IMG/VR virus record: IMGVR_UViG_3300044637_002739
Location: 1-29,443 of that record
Direction: 5' to 3' (one strand)
Length of the DNA: 29,443 bases
From: a virus
Shown in pieces: positions 15,974 through 23,105 of the stretch; the stretch's first letter is position 1, and every line of letters starts with the position of its first letter. The position numbers were made by a program, and so were the translations under genes. The notes under the pieces are model-generated. The model was not told the DNA's origin. It saw only the letters and a program-made list of their open reading frames with translations, and did no database searches.

Positions 15974-16213
15974 ATGGAAAGTTTCAAATCAGTATGCTCA
16001 AATCCTTGGTGTAAAGGACACTTTACTTACACAGAATTAAACTTTATCAAAACAGACGATGGATTCGTACATCCAAAAGAATGTAACAAATGTAGAAGTT
16101 TTGACAAAGAATTAAGTGGAGGAGTCGAATGGAAAGATAGAACTTATGAAGGTTCAAGATTTGATGATGAACCACATGAAATAAAATACAAAGTAACTAA
16201 TTACAAACCATGA
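15974..16213 (+). CDS. Small zinc-ribbon-like protein
   Basis: A 79-residue protein starting MESFKSVCSNPWCKG. Cysteines at C-x4-C near the N-terminus and C-x2-C (CNKC) about 30 residues later could bind one zinc ion; the rest is charged and polar. I placed the start at 15974 because the in-frame ATG codons at 15944 and 15947 lie inside the terminator hairpin of the previous gene. The stop overlaps the next start by 4 nt (ATGA), so the two genes are coupled. The function is unknown; a zinc-dependent nucleic-acid or protein contact is possible. Confidence 0.7.
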   Translation: MESFKSVCSNPWCKGHFTYTELNFIKTDDGFVHPKECNKCRSFDKELSGGVEWKDRTYEGSRFDDEPHEIKYKVTNYKP

Positions 16214-17061
16214 ATGCACACTTCTTTGACTTAAATACAGCAATTGTAGTAGATAGTGAAGTTTGGATTGTTTCAAAAAAAAATCCAAATGAACCTTTAG
16301 TTAAAATAACTCAATCAGAGTTTAATCTGATTAGAAAATCAATTTACAAAAATAAAGGTGAATCAATTACTATCGACGGTGTAGAATACTGTATACAAAG
16401 TGAACTTTTTGAAAAAATAAAGAATCGATGTAAATCACTTAGAGTTGAAATTACAAGCTTAGCCTTTTCAATGCAAGAATTTATGAAGCCGGATTTAATT
16501 AAATCTTTAGACTATAAAATATGGAAAGAACATTTTGTAAGGTTAAAAAATTCTGACGACGATGTTTATTTTATTTGTTCAAAAAATACGAAATCAAATT
16601 ACGATTTTTTAATTGAAAAGTTAGAAACTTATTTAAAAGAAGAACTTGGACTTAAAATAAAAAATTATTACTTTATATCAGAGACATTCTTCAACAGAGA
16701 CGAGGATAAAACAGCTCATAAAAAAGTTAAACTACTTCTACAACACTTAGTTGGATATAAAACAGATGGTAATATGTTCACAAATGAGGAAATACCAAAA
16801 TACGAGAAGATTTATTTTTATGACGATGAGGTAAAAACTTTGAATTTAGCGAAATCAATAAATGATGTTCTTAGATTTGTCTTATCTAATACCGAACCTG
16901 ATATAAAAAGTGGTATAGAGAGTTTAGTAAGAGAAAATGAAATTATTTTAGATATAAAAGGAGTCACTTATAATAAAGTAAATATGTTCACGACTTCAGA
17001 AGTTAAACTTAGTATTGATAGAATTATGAAAACTTACGAAAGTTTCATAAATAGACTTTAA
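16210..17061 (+). CDS. Unknown 283-aa protein, possibly HAD-like
   Basis: A soluble protein translationally coupled to the zinc-ribbon-like gene. The N-terminus has FFDLNTAIVVDSEVWIV followed by a helical region. Around 155-160 is YYFISETFF, and near 200-220 comes IYFYDDEVKTLNLAKSI. The F-Y-D-D-E segment followed by a helix is reminiscent of motif IV of HAD phosphatases, and FFDLN could correspond to motif I, but the second aspartate of D-x-D is absent. Catalytic activity is therefore doubtful and the family assignment weak. The 3' end shares a TTAA with the convergent terminase gene. Confidence 0.7.
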   Translation: MNAHFFDLNTAIVVDSEVWIVSKKNPNEPLVKITQSEFNLIRKSIYKNKGESITIDGVEYCIQSELFEKIKNRCKSLRVEITSLAFSMQEFMKPDLIKSLDYKIWKEHFVRLKNSDDDVYFICSKNTKSNYDFLIEKLETYLKEELGLKIKNYYFISETFFNRDEDKTAHKKVKLLLQHLVGYKTDGNMFTNEEIPKYEKIYFYDDEVKTLNLAKSINDVLRFVLSNTEPDIKSGIESLVRENEIILDIKGVTYNKVNMFTTSEVKLSIDRIMKTYESFINRL

Positions 17062-17681
17062 CCTTTTTTATCACTATCTTTATTTATCATTGCTTGTTTT
17101 ATCATCTCATTAAGTGATCTACTATCCATAATTGCACCATCCTTACTTTCACCCTCTTCTTCTGATTGTTTAATTTCTTGATTCTCAATCTCATTGTATC
17201 CTAAATCTTTTCTTAATGTCTTATAGAATTTTTCCAACTCTGTCTTTTGACCCGATAAGAATTTAGCATTCTCTCTAATTTGACCAATTGTTTGATTCAC
17301 AACTTCATGCATTCTAGCAGAGTTATCACCATTGTCCACTTGTCTCAATTGAGATAAGAAATTCTTTCTAGTCATCTTTGTTAAGAATATACCTTCAGCA
17401 TACACAACAGCATCTTCTTTCATTTTATTTTTAATATAAGGATGTTCTTTAAGCTGAGGAACGTCACCTAAATATAAATCAACAAGTGATTCTAATACAT
17501 TCATAGACTGTTGACTAGCAACTGTTAAGTCAGCATCATAATCATAAATTTCTATTTCACCTAAATCCGGTAAATCTTCTGGTTTTGCTAAGTGCTTAGA
17601 TATATCAAACTCACCACCTTCTGATTGAATTTGGTCAAACTCATCTTTTAATCTGTTTCTTTCTTGCTCTGATTTAGACAT
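17058..17681 (-). CDS. 16: Probable terminase small subunit (gp16-like)
   Basis: A 207-residue helical, charged protein encoded head-to-head with the large terminase. Residues 120-150 (NSARMHEVVNQTIGQIRENA and onward) align by eye with the T4 gp16 segment containing S-P-R-H-M-E-V, a helical core conserved in the family, and the preceding DLPDLGEIEIYDYD resembles its N-terminal part. T4 gp16 has 164 residues. In T4 gp16 oligomers recognise phage DNA and stimulate gp17. Genes 16 and 17 are neighbours in T4 on one strand; here they are divergent. The last 40 residues are acidic then basic and probably flexible. Confidence 0.65.
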   Translation of the reverse strand: MSKSEQERNRLKDEFDQIQSEGGEFDISKHLAKPEDLPDLGEIEIYDYDADLTVASQQSMNVLESLVDLYLGDVPQLKEHPYIKNKMKEDAVVYAEGIFLTKMTRKNFLSQLRQVDNGDNSARMHEVVNQTIGQIRENAKFLSGQKTELEKFYKTLRKDLGYNEIENQEIKQSEEEGESKDGAIMDSRSLNEMIKQAMINKDSDKKG

Positions 17682-17697
17682 AGACGTGGTTTTTTAC

Positions 17698-17709
17698 AAT
17701 ATATATAAA
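17698..17709. promoter_or_regulatory. Symmetric TATATATA element between the divergent terminase genes
   Basis: AATATATATAAA lies 16-18 nt from both starts (17681 on minus, 17728 on plus). It is one base off the recurrent 10-mer in either direction, so it could serve both genes. Confidence 0.45.
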
Positions 17710-17727
17710 AAAATATTCTCTGTCCTT

Positions 17728-19863
17728 ATGGCAGCCAACGAGCAACAAGAAAAACAAATGGTTTTTACCACTAAATTAGTGGATGAATCAACAGATAAAA
17801 TAAACGATGGTATTGTAATAAAACGATATCAAAATCCTTGGCTTAAAAGTGAAGTAGGATTAAGAAGATCGGGTGTAACATTTAGGATGACACCAGATGA
17901 ACAACAAGAATATGTTAGATGTGCCTTAGATGTTCATTATTTCGTTGAAAAATATTGTAAAGTAAAAAGAGAGGATGGTTCTATTGGTAATATTCTACTC
18001 AGAGATTATCAAAAAGAAATACTAGATAACTTTGTAAATAGTAGATTTAATATACTTATGGCATCTCGACAGGTTGGTAAAACAATATCATCAGCTATTT
18101 TCATGTTACACAAAATTCTATTTGATAACGATAAAAATATAATGATTGTAGCAAACAAAGGAGACACAGCTGTTGAAATCGTAGATAAAATAAAATCAAT
18201 CTATACACTTCTTCCTTTCTTTTTAAAACCAGGTATTAAGACTTGGAATCAAAAATCATTAACATTTGAAAATGGATGTAGAATCAAAACATCAGCTAGA
18301 ACAAAGACTCCAGCTATTGGTTTTACCATTGATGTTCTTTACTTAGATGAGTTTGCTCATATTCCATCAAATATTATTGAACCTTACTATACAGCTGCTT
18401 TTCCAACGACAGCAGCTGTTCAAAACTCTAAGATTATTATCACTTCCACACCAAATGGAATGAATCTATTTCATAGACTTCTAACAGATGCAGAAAGACC
18501 AGAGGGAGATCCACAAAAGAACAACTATAAAGCAATGAGGGTATATTGGTATCAAGTTCCTGGTCGATTTGTAACTTATTTGAGATTAAATCCTCACAAA
18601 TTATATGATCATGGTGTCACAAAAGAAGATGTATTTGAACTATGTAAAGAGAAATGGGGTGAAAAAACAAAAATAGAAATGGGTTGGAACTCAGATTTAC
18701 AAAAGGATATTATCTATGTTTACAACAACGAAAATTGTTCAGATGAAGAAGTTAAATCTTTATCAATAGAAGACAATAGAGGATTTGAGGTTCCAGTAAG
18801 AGCACTATCTGAGGCAACTACCTGGAAAGAAGAAGCAATTAAAGATATAGGTGGAGAAGACGCATTTAATCAAGAATATGGTCTTAGATTTATCAATGCT
18901 TCAAAATCACTACTAAATGAGGCAATTATTGATGAGTTGTTAAGAAATAAGAAAAATTATGTGTTTGAAGAAATTACAGAATTTGATAAAAGAATTAAAT
19001 TTAGTTACTCAGATTTAAAATTCGTAGATGATGATGATTTGTTTCTACCTTTAAAAAGAAAAGATTATAAAGTTATAATATCAGTCGATATCTCAGAAGG
19101 ATTAGGTCAGGACTACTCAGTTATAAATATATTTAGAATTAACAATAAAACAAAAGAAGTAATAGATATACAGAAAAATAACTATAAATCACTAGTTGAT
19201 TTCTTTAAATTAGAACAAATAGGAATATTTAGAAGTAATATAATATCAATAAAACAGCTATCAGAACTTTTATATTTAATTTGTTTTGAATATTTCAATC
19301 CTGAAAATGTAAAAGTAGTATTAGAGTTAAACAACTATGGAAATACTCTTTTAGCAGAAATGCCACACGTTTTTGATGGTAAAAACGATTACGGGTCATC
19401 TATTTTCGTTAGATATAAACACAGAATTGACGCCACAGAAGAAAAAGTTGGACTAAAGGTTGGAGAAAATAAAAATCTAATGGTTAAAGACTATCAAGAT
19501 TTGATGTATTCAAAAGGATTTGGAATCAATAACGAGGATACTATTAGAGAAATTACTACTTTTGTAAAGCACACAACCACGGCAGGAAATACTAAATATG
19601 CCGCAGATGTAGGACACGATGACTGTGTAATGACAATTGTAAACACGACTTCTATATTTCAAAAAACCGATTTTAAAGAAATGGTTGATGAGTGGTCTAA
19701 TAAACACACCGATAAAGAAATGATGCAATTCATAAATCAATGTATGAACAACATTGATTTTGTCGAAGGCGTAGATTATGGTTCATTTTTAAGAGCAAAA
19801 AATCTCGCTAAAACAAAATCTGGTAAATCAAATATGGGAGGTAGTTGGTTTGGAATTGGTTAG
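17728..19863 (+). CDS. 17: Terminase large subunit (gp17-like)
   Basis: A 711-residue DNA-packaging motor (T4 gp17 is 610). The ATPase half has Walker A SRQVGKT at 113-119 (T4 reads SRQLGKT) and Walker B VLYLDEFA with D207 and E208, then ITSTPNG as the coupling motif. The nuclease half has the RNase H-like acidic residues D454 (ISVDISEG), E533 (VLELNN) and D631/D632 (VGHDDCV). It pumps DNA into the prohead and cuts it at headful. I chose the ATG at 17728 because an upstream GTG at 17686 lies against the opposite gene start and would read through the TATATATA element. The final bases are shared with the convergent ClpS-like gene. Confidence 0.95.
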   Translation: MAANEQQEKQMVFTTKLVDESTDKINDGIVIKRYQNPWLKSEVGLRRSGVTFRMTPDEQQEYVRCALDVHYFVEKYCKVKREDGSIGNILLRDYQKEILDNFVNSRFNILMASRQVGKTISSAIFMLHKILFDNDKNIMIVANKGDTAVEIVDKIKSIYTLLPFFLKPGIKTWNQKSLTFENGCRIKTSARTKTPAIGFTIDVLYLDEFAHIPSNIIEPYYTAAFPTTAAVQNSKIIITSTPNGMNLFHRLLTDAERPEGDPQKNNYKAMRVYWYQVPGRFVTYLRLNPHKLYDHGVTKEDVFELCKEKWGEKTKIEMGWNSDLQKDIIYVYNNENCSDEEVKSLSIEDNRGFEVPVRALSEATTWKEEAIKDIGGEDAFNQEYGLRFINASKSLLNEAIIDELLRNKKNYVFEEITEFDKRIKFSYSDLKFVDDDDLFLPLKRKDYKVIISVDISEGLGQDYSVINIFRINNKTKEVIDIQKNNYKSLVDFFKLEQIGIFRSNIISIKQLSELLYLICFEYFNPENVKVVLELNNYGNTLLAEMPHVFDGKNDYGSSIFVRYKHRIDATEEKVGLKVGENKNLMVKDYQDLMYSKGFGINNEDTIREITTFVKHTTTAGNTKYAADVGHDDCVMTIVNTTSIFQKTDFKEMVDEWSNKHTDKEMMQFINQCMNNIDFVEGVDYGSFLRAKNLAKTKSGKSNMGGSWFGIG

Positions 19864-20144
19864 GAATTTTCTTCCATAGTCACAGAAAGACCAGAACTTT
19901 GTAACTTCTCCTTCATAGTAGAAATAGTTTCAAAATCACCATATTTAACATCACACTTACCTTTGAAATGTACAATGTGAGCACATTGATTAGCTTGTTC
20001 ATATTCATGACCACACACTTTCATTAGACAAGTTATAACCCAATCAAAAGAGTTAAAATCATCATTGTGTAAATCTAATCTATAAGGTTTTGAAAGTATT
20101 TCTTTTGCCTTACTTTGTGTTTTCTTTTTTGTAATAGTTGCCAT
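19860..20144 (-). CDS. clpS: ClpS-like protease adaptor
   Basis: A 94-residue protein matching ClpS over residues 20-90: a basic flexible N-terminus, then YRLDLHNDDFNSFDWVI, GHEYEQANQCAHIVHFKGKC and a closing beta/helix segment. ClpS delivers proteins with N-terminal hydrophobic residues to the ClpAP protease. The pocket residues of E. coli ClpS have counterparts here: N-D-D at 27-29 and the VH histidine at 59; the gatekeeper methionine is replaced by F33, as I recall for Bacteroidota ClpS. The gene lies 21 nt downstream of the HAD gene and probably shares its host-type promoter. Redirecting the host protease is an inference. Confidence 0.88.
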   Translation of the reverse strand: MATITKKKTQSKAKEILSKPYRLDLHNDDFNSFDWVITCLMKVCGHEYEQANQCAHIVHFKGKCDVKYGDFETISTMKEKLQSSGLSVTMEENS

Positions 20145-20165
20145 ATGACTTATATTATTGTTTTA

Positions 20166-20681
20166 TTAGAAAGTTTTTAAAGTTTTATTTACCACATCAA
20201 CGACAGTGACAGCACAACTTTGTTTTTGAGCCCATTCTTCAAAATGTGGAAGATGATCTTTTCTATCATCATACATAATAAAATGTCTACAACCAGTTTT
20301 TACTATCATTTGTTCAAATAATTGTGTTTTAAATTTAAAAGTATCTTCACCCCAATTCAGAAAAACCTCATCAAATTCAAAACCATAATGATCTAAAATC
20401 TTTTGAACACCTTTTCTCATACCAGTGGCTTTATCCAATCTACCAGTGGCTAAAAATAAATAACCAGTTGGATCATCCTTAGCATCTAAATATTTTTTAT
20501 AAGTCCACTCATTTTTAGGGGTATCAAATATATCCATATCCAAAGTTTCAAACTTTGACCACCAACCTATGTACGGCCAGGGTTTTCCTGTTTTTTCTTC
20601 CCAAATTTGCATACCAGGATCAGGAAGCATTGTGTGAACTAAGGTATCATCAAAGTCGAAGCAATATAATGTTTGATACAT
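20166..20681 (-). CDS. HAD-family phosphatase, RNA-repair-associated type
   Basis: A 171-residue HAD protein with all motifs: YCFDFDDTLVHT (D9, D11), FLATGRLDK, the lysine region DTFKFKT and IMYDDRKDH. The insert with WPYIGWWSK and the closing DRKDHLPHFEEW are typical of the short 'Swiss Army Knife' HAD group often linked to RNA repair or polynucleotide phosphatase activity, such as T4 polynucleotide kinase phosphatase-like domains. No kinase domain is attached. It leads a two-gene unit with the ClpS-like gene under a host-type promoter. The substrate cannot be read from the sequence; 3'-phosphoryl RNA or DNA ends are plausible. Confidence 0.87.
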   Translation of the reverse strand: MYQTLYCFDFDDTLVHTMLPDPGMQIWEEKTGKPWPYIGWWSKFETLDMDIFDTPKNEWTYKKYLDAKDDPTGYLFLATGRLDKATGMRKGVQKILDHYGFEFDEVFLNWGEDTFKFKTQLFEQMIVKTGCRHFIMYDDRKDHLPHFEEWAQKQSCAVTVVDVVNKTLKTF

Positions 20682-20704
20682 TTATTAAATTTTATTTTTT
20701 TTCA

Positions 20705-20733
20705 CAAATATATATAAAAAAATTAATTATCAA
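20705..20733 (-). promoter_or_regulatory. Bacteroidota-type promoter for the HAD-ClpS unit
   Basis: On the minus strand, TTG (20731-20733) is followed after 18 nt by TATATTTG (20705-20712), close to the Bacteroidota consensus. The overlapping TTATATATAT also nearly matches the late-type element, so dual use is possible. Confidence 0.5.
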
Positions 20734-20750
20734 TAATAACATAAAAAAAA

Positions 20751-20760
20751 TTATATATAA
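20751..20760 (+). promoter_or_regulatory. Candidate late promoter element (TTATATATAA)
   Basis: Exact match to the recurrent 10-mer, 3 nt before the ATG at 20764. Confidence 0.4.
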
Positions 20761-20763
20761 ACC

Positions 20764-21222
20764 ATGGATAAAAAAATAAATAATTCTAAAATTAAAATAC
20801 CAAAAATGAATTTTAAACTAAGCATTCAAAATATAGTAACAGCTCTACTGTTACTTTTCTGTATTTTATTCTTTTCAATGTGGTTTCTTAAAGGAACTGG
20901 ATACAAAAAAGAATATAAAAAATTAGAACAAGAATTTGAAAGAATTCAAAAAGTTAGAGATTCTTTACAAACTGTTAATATTAAACTTGAAAAAGACTTT
21001 GATAAGAGAGAAATTGAGATCAAAAAAAGAGACAGTTTAATTAGAATAGTCGAACAAGAGTTAGCGAAAACAAAATCAGAACTAAAATTGGCTAAAAAAG
21101 ATGTAACCAAATGGCAATCAGATTATCAACAAACTAAAAAGAAGATTGAAAATTTGAAAAAAGATCCAATAAAAAGAGAAGATGAAGACTTAATTGAGTC
21201 ATTATCAGAAAAATTAAAATAA
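20764..21222 (+). CDS. Membrane-anchored coiled-coil protein (spanin-like candidate)
   Basis: A 152-residue protein with a basic N-terminus, one transmembrane segment at about 26-45 (IVTALLLLFCILFFSMWFL) and a long coiled coil rich in K, E and L to the end. This N-in, single-span plus coiled-coil layout is that of inner-membrane spanins, which help disrupt the outer membrane during lysis, but many other phage membrane proteins share it. It is followed after 4 nt by a second coiled-coil protein with a signal peptide. No holin or endolysin is recognisable nearby, so the lysis role is only a suggestion. Confidence 0.8.
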   Translation: MDKKINNSKIKIPKMNFKLSIQNIVTALLLLFCILFFSMWFLKGTGYKKEYKKLEQEFERIQKVRDSLQTVNIKLEKDFDKREIEIKKRDSLIRIVEQELAKTKSELKLAKKDVTKWQSDYQQTKKKIENLKKDPIKREDEDLIESLSEKLK

Positions 21223-21226
21223 TTTT

Positions 21227-21724
21227 ATGAAATCAATAATTATAACAACATTATTTATGTTCTTTTCGTTTTTGACATTTAGTCAAAAATATCCAAGAAT
21301 TGAAAAAGACTCATTAGGAAACAAATTTGTCATAATGACTTATGAACAGGCTCAAAAAATTGATAACACATTCGAATTAGTAAATCTATTAGAAAAAGCA
21401 GGAGCCGAGTGTGACAGTTTAAGTCTTTCTTATATAAAAGTAATAAGTAAACTTGAAAAACAAGTATCTCAATTAGAAACCGACTTAACCTTATACAAAG
21501 GCCAAGTAATTGATAAGGATAATCAAATAGTCAATCTCACACAAAGATTGAAAAACTGCGAAGATGACTCAAAACTTTGCGACGACCAAATATCTGTTAG
21601 AGATAAACAGATAACTCTTTTAAATGATGAAATATCTACATTAAAAACAAAAAGAAACATAGCTTACGGAGTTGGAATAGGAGGAACAGTTTTAGGAATA
21701 TTATTAGCAATATTAGTTCGTTAA
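21227..21724 (+). CDS. Exported coiled-coil protein with C-terminal membrane anchor
   Basis: A 165-residue protein. Residues 1-20 form a signal peptide (MKSIIITTLFMFFSFLTFSQ, with the S-Q-K ending common in Bacteroidota). The middle, 50-145, is a heptad-patterned helix with three cysteines (NCEDD...KLCDDQ and an earlier AECDS). The end has a transmembrane helix (IAYGVGIGGTVLGILLAILV) with a single arginine after it. It would expose a coiled coil in the periplasm, anchored at its C-terminus. There is no lipobox, so it is not a classical outer-membrane spanin. Pairing with the upstream membrane coiled-coil protein is likely from the 4-nt spacing. Confidence 0.8.
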   Translation: MKSIIITTLFMFFSFLTFSQKYPRIEKDSLGNKFVIMTYEQAQKIDNTFELVNLLEKAGAECDSLSLSYIKVISKLEKQVSQLETDLTLYKGQVIDKDNQIVNLTQRLKNCEDDSKLCDDQISVRDKQITLLNDEISTLKTKRNIAYGVGIGGTVLGILLAILVR

Positions 21725-21754
21725 TTATATTGAAAAAAATACGTTTTTTTAATA

Positions 21755-21764
21755 TAATATATAC
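21755..21764 (+). promoter_or_regulatory. Candidate late promoter element (TAATATATAC)
   Basis: Exact match to the recurrent 10-mer, 24 nt before the ATG at 21789. Confidence 0.45.
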
Positions 21765-21788
21765 ATTATAAAAAATCAAAATTTGAAA

Positions 21789-22427
21789 ATGAAACACATT
21801 AGAACATTTGAAAGTTATCGTATTAGAAAAAATAGAGAAGAAATTATTAAAGAATCTGTTCTCCAAATTAACGATATCTATAAAGTTAAGACTATGATTG
21901 ATATTCCACAATCATTAATCAATGCTTATGTGAAAAAAGTTAAAGATACAACAGGTAAAAACCTTCGTCAATTTTTTGGTGATGTTGACATCGCTGAAGA
22001 GATCATTAAATACATAAACATGAACAATCTTGATATTGATAAACTTCCAGGTAACGCACTTATGGGTGGAGCTCAAGGACAAGGTCAAGCACAAGGACAA
22101 CCACAAGTTCAGGTAGAAGGTGAGGCTGAAGCTCAACCCGAAGCTCAACCACAAGGACAAGCTCAACCCGAAGCTCAACCACAAGGACAAGCTCAACCTG
22201 AAGCTCAACCCGAAGCTCAACCACAAGGACAAGCTCAACCACAAGGACAAGCTCAACCACAAGGACAAGCTCAACCACAAGGACAAGCTCAACCACAAGG
22301 ACAAGCTCAACCACAAGGACAAGCTCAGCCTGAAGCTCAAGCAGCACAAGGAGAATTTGAAGAGCCACAGGCTCAAGGTGAAGCACTTCCAGAAGAAGAG
22401 GAAGAGGAAGAAGACGAAGAAGCATAA
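21789..22427 (+). CDS. Q/P/A/G-repeat protein with tagged N-terminus and acidic tail
   Basis: A 212-residue protein in three parts. Residues 1-90 are helical and basic, beginning [11 protein letters not shown], close to the N-terminus of the protein at 22491. Residues 91-183 are Q/G/A/P low complexity, including a regular array of six-residue QPQGQA and four-residue QPEA units at 116-183. The last 25 residues are very acidic. An acidic, low-complexity tail is typical of prohead core proteins such as T4 gp67 and gp68, so a scaffold or core role is a reasonable guess. I use the ATG at 21789; a TTG two codons earlier is in frame. Confidence 0.75.
   Translation: MKHIRTFESYRIRKNREEIIKESVLQINDIYKVKTMIDIPQSLINAYVKKVKDTTGKNLRQFFGDVDIAEEIIKYINMNNLDIDKLPGNALMGGAQGQGQAQGQPQVQVEGEAEAQPEAQPQGQAQPEAQPQGQAQPEAQPEAQPQGQAQPQGQAQPQGQAQPQGQAQPQGQAQPQGQAQPEAQAAQGEFEEPQAQGEALPEEEEEEEDEEA
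22134..22337 (+). repeat. In-frame tandem repeat array (QPQGQA and QPEA units)
   Basis: Eight 18-nt units (caaccacaaggacaagct type) and five 12-nt units (caacccgaagct type) occur in one frame. The last six 18-nt units are tandem and nearly identical. The array encodes residues 116-183 of the repeat protein and leaves open shadow frames on both strands. Confidence 0.95.
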
Positions 22428-22446
22428 TTTTACTACTATAAACTTT

Positions 22447-22477
22447 AAACCCATCAGAAATGATGGGTTTTTTTATT
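22447..22477 (+). terminator. Terminator after the repeat protein
   Basis: AAACCCATCA and TGATGGGTTT form a perfect 10-bp stem closed by a GAAA tetraloop, followed by a T-run. Confidence 0.92.
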
Positions 22478-22487
22478 TAATATATAA
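22478..22487 (+). promoter_or_regulatory. Candidate late promoter element (TAATATATAA)
   Basis: Exact match to the recurrent 10-mer, 3 nt before the ATG at 22491, directly after the terminator. Confidence 0.4.
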
Positions 22488-22490
22488 TTT

Positions 22491-23105
22491 ATGAAATTTC
22501 TTAAAACTTTTGAAAGTTATAATCAAGATACTTTGATAATAGTTGATGTTCAAAAATCATTTAAAAAATACTTTTCTGAAATGTATCTAAACGAGTTGAA
22601 AAAATATTGTAACAACTTCAACAATGTTTACCAAATCTGGGACAATCATATCGACGGTAAAAATGTAGATAAGGATTATCTTTATGATGAAAAACCTGAT
22701 ATTCCAGTTCACAAAGACATTTACTATTTTCCAAATCAAAAGGAATTAATAGAAAAACGATACAATTACGACGTTGACGCCGATTTCTACAAGAAAGTTC
22801 TTGACAAAAACGTATATGAAGAAATTAGTAAAAAAGAAGAAGATAAAACTTTAAAAAAAGGAGATATTTTTAATACAAAAGAAGGAACAATAATTACTTT
22901 TATAAACAACAATCACGTTTGGTTTCACGTTCCTAAAAAACTCTATGAATTATTATTAAATCTAAAAGGCAGAGAAGTTACTATAGTAGGTGGAGCAGAC
23001 TCAGAATGTCTAGAAGACATCGTAACAACTGCTGAAAGTTTAGGTGTTAAAATAAAGAGAGATTATAAGTTTATCTATACAGCATCGAGTTGTCCAATTA
23101 AGTAA
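22491..23105 (+). CDS. Isochorismatase-fold cysteine hydrolase-like protein
   Basis: A 204-residue protein of the isochorismatase/nicotinamidase-like fold. After a tag-like N-terminus (MKFLKTFESYN) comes TLIIVDVQKSF, the first strand with the catalytic aspartate D19. Near the end, REVTIVGGADSEC places C173 where the catalytic cysteine sits, followed by the helix TTAESLGVKI. The third residue of the triad, a lysine, cannot be assigned with certainty. Relatives hydrolyse nicotinamide, isochorismate or similar amides and vinyl ethers. Nicotinamidase action would feed NAD salvage, but the substrate is unknown. It stands as a single gene after a terminator; its 3' end overlaps the convergent gp25-like gene by 8 nt. 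Confidence 0.78.
   Translation: MKFLKTFESYNQDTLIIVDVQKSFKKYFSEMYLNELKKYCNNFNNVYQIWDNHIDGKNVDKDYLYDEKPDIPVHKDIYYFPNQKELIEKRYNYDVDADFYKKVLDKNVYEEISKKEEDKTLKKGDIFNTKEGTIITFINNNHVWFHVPKKLYELLLNLKGREVTIVGGADSECLEDIVTTAESLGVKIKRDYKFIYTASSCPIK

Noticed and set aside
17686-17727. GTG start extending the terminase by 14 residues
   Set aside because: The extension reads through the TATATATA promoter-like element and starts 4 nt from the opposite gene. The ATG at 17728 is preferred.
21915-22494. Long open frames on both strands through the repeat array (L/W/S-rich, V/L/E-rich and K/L/N-rich products)
   Set aside because: They arise because the 18- and 12-nt units are multiples of three and contain no stops in any frame. 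Their monotonous composition and lack of starts or promoters mark them as shadows of the gene at 21789-22427.
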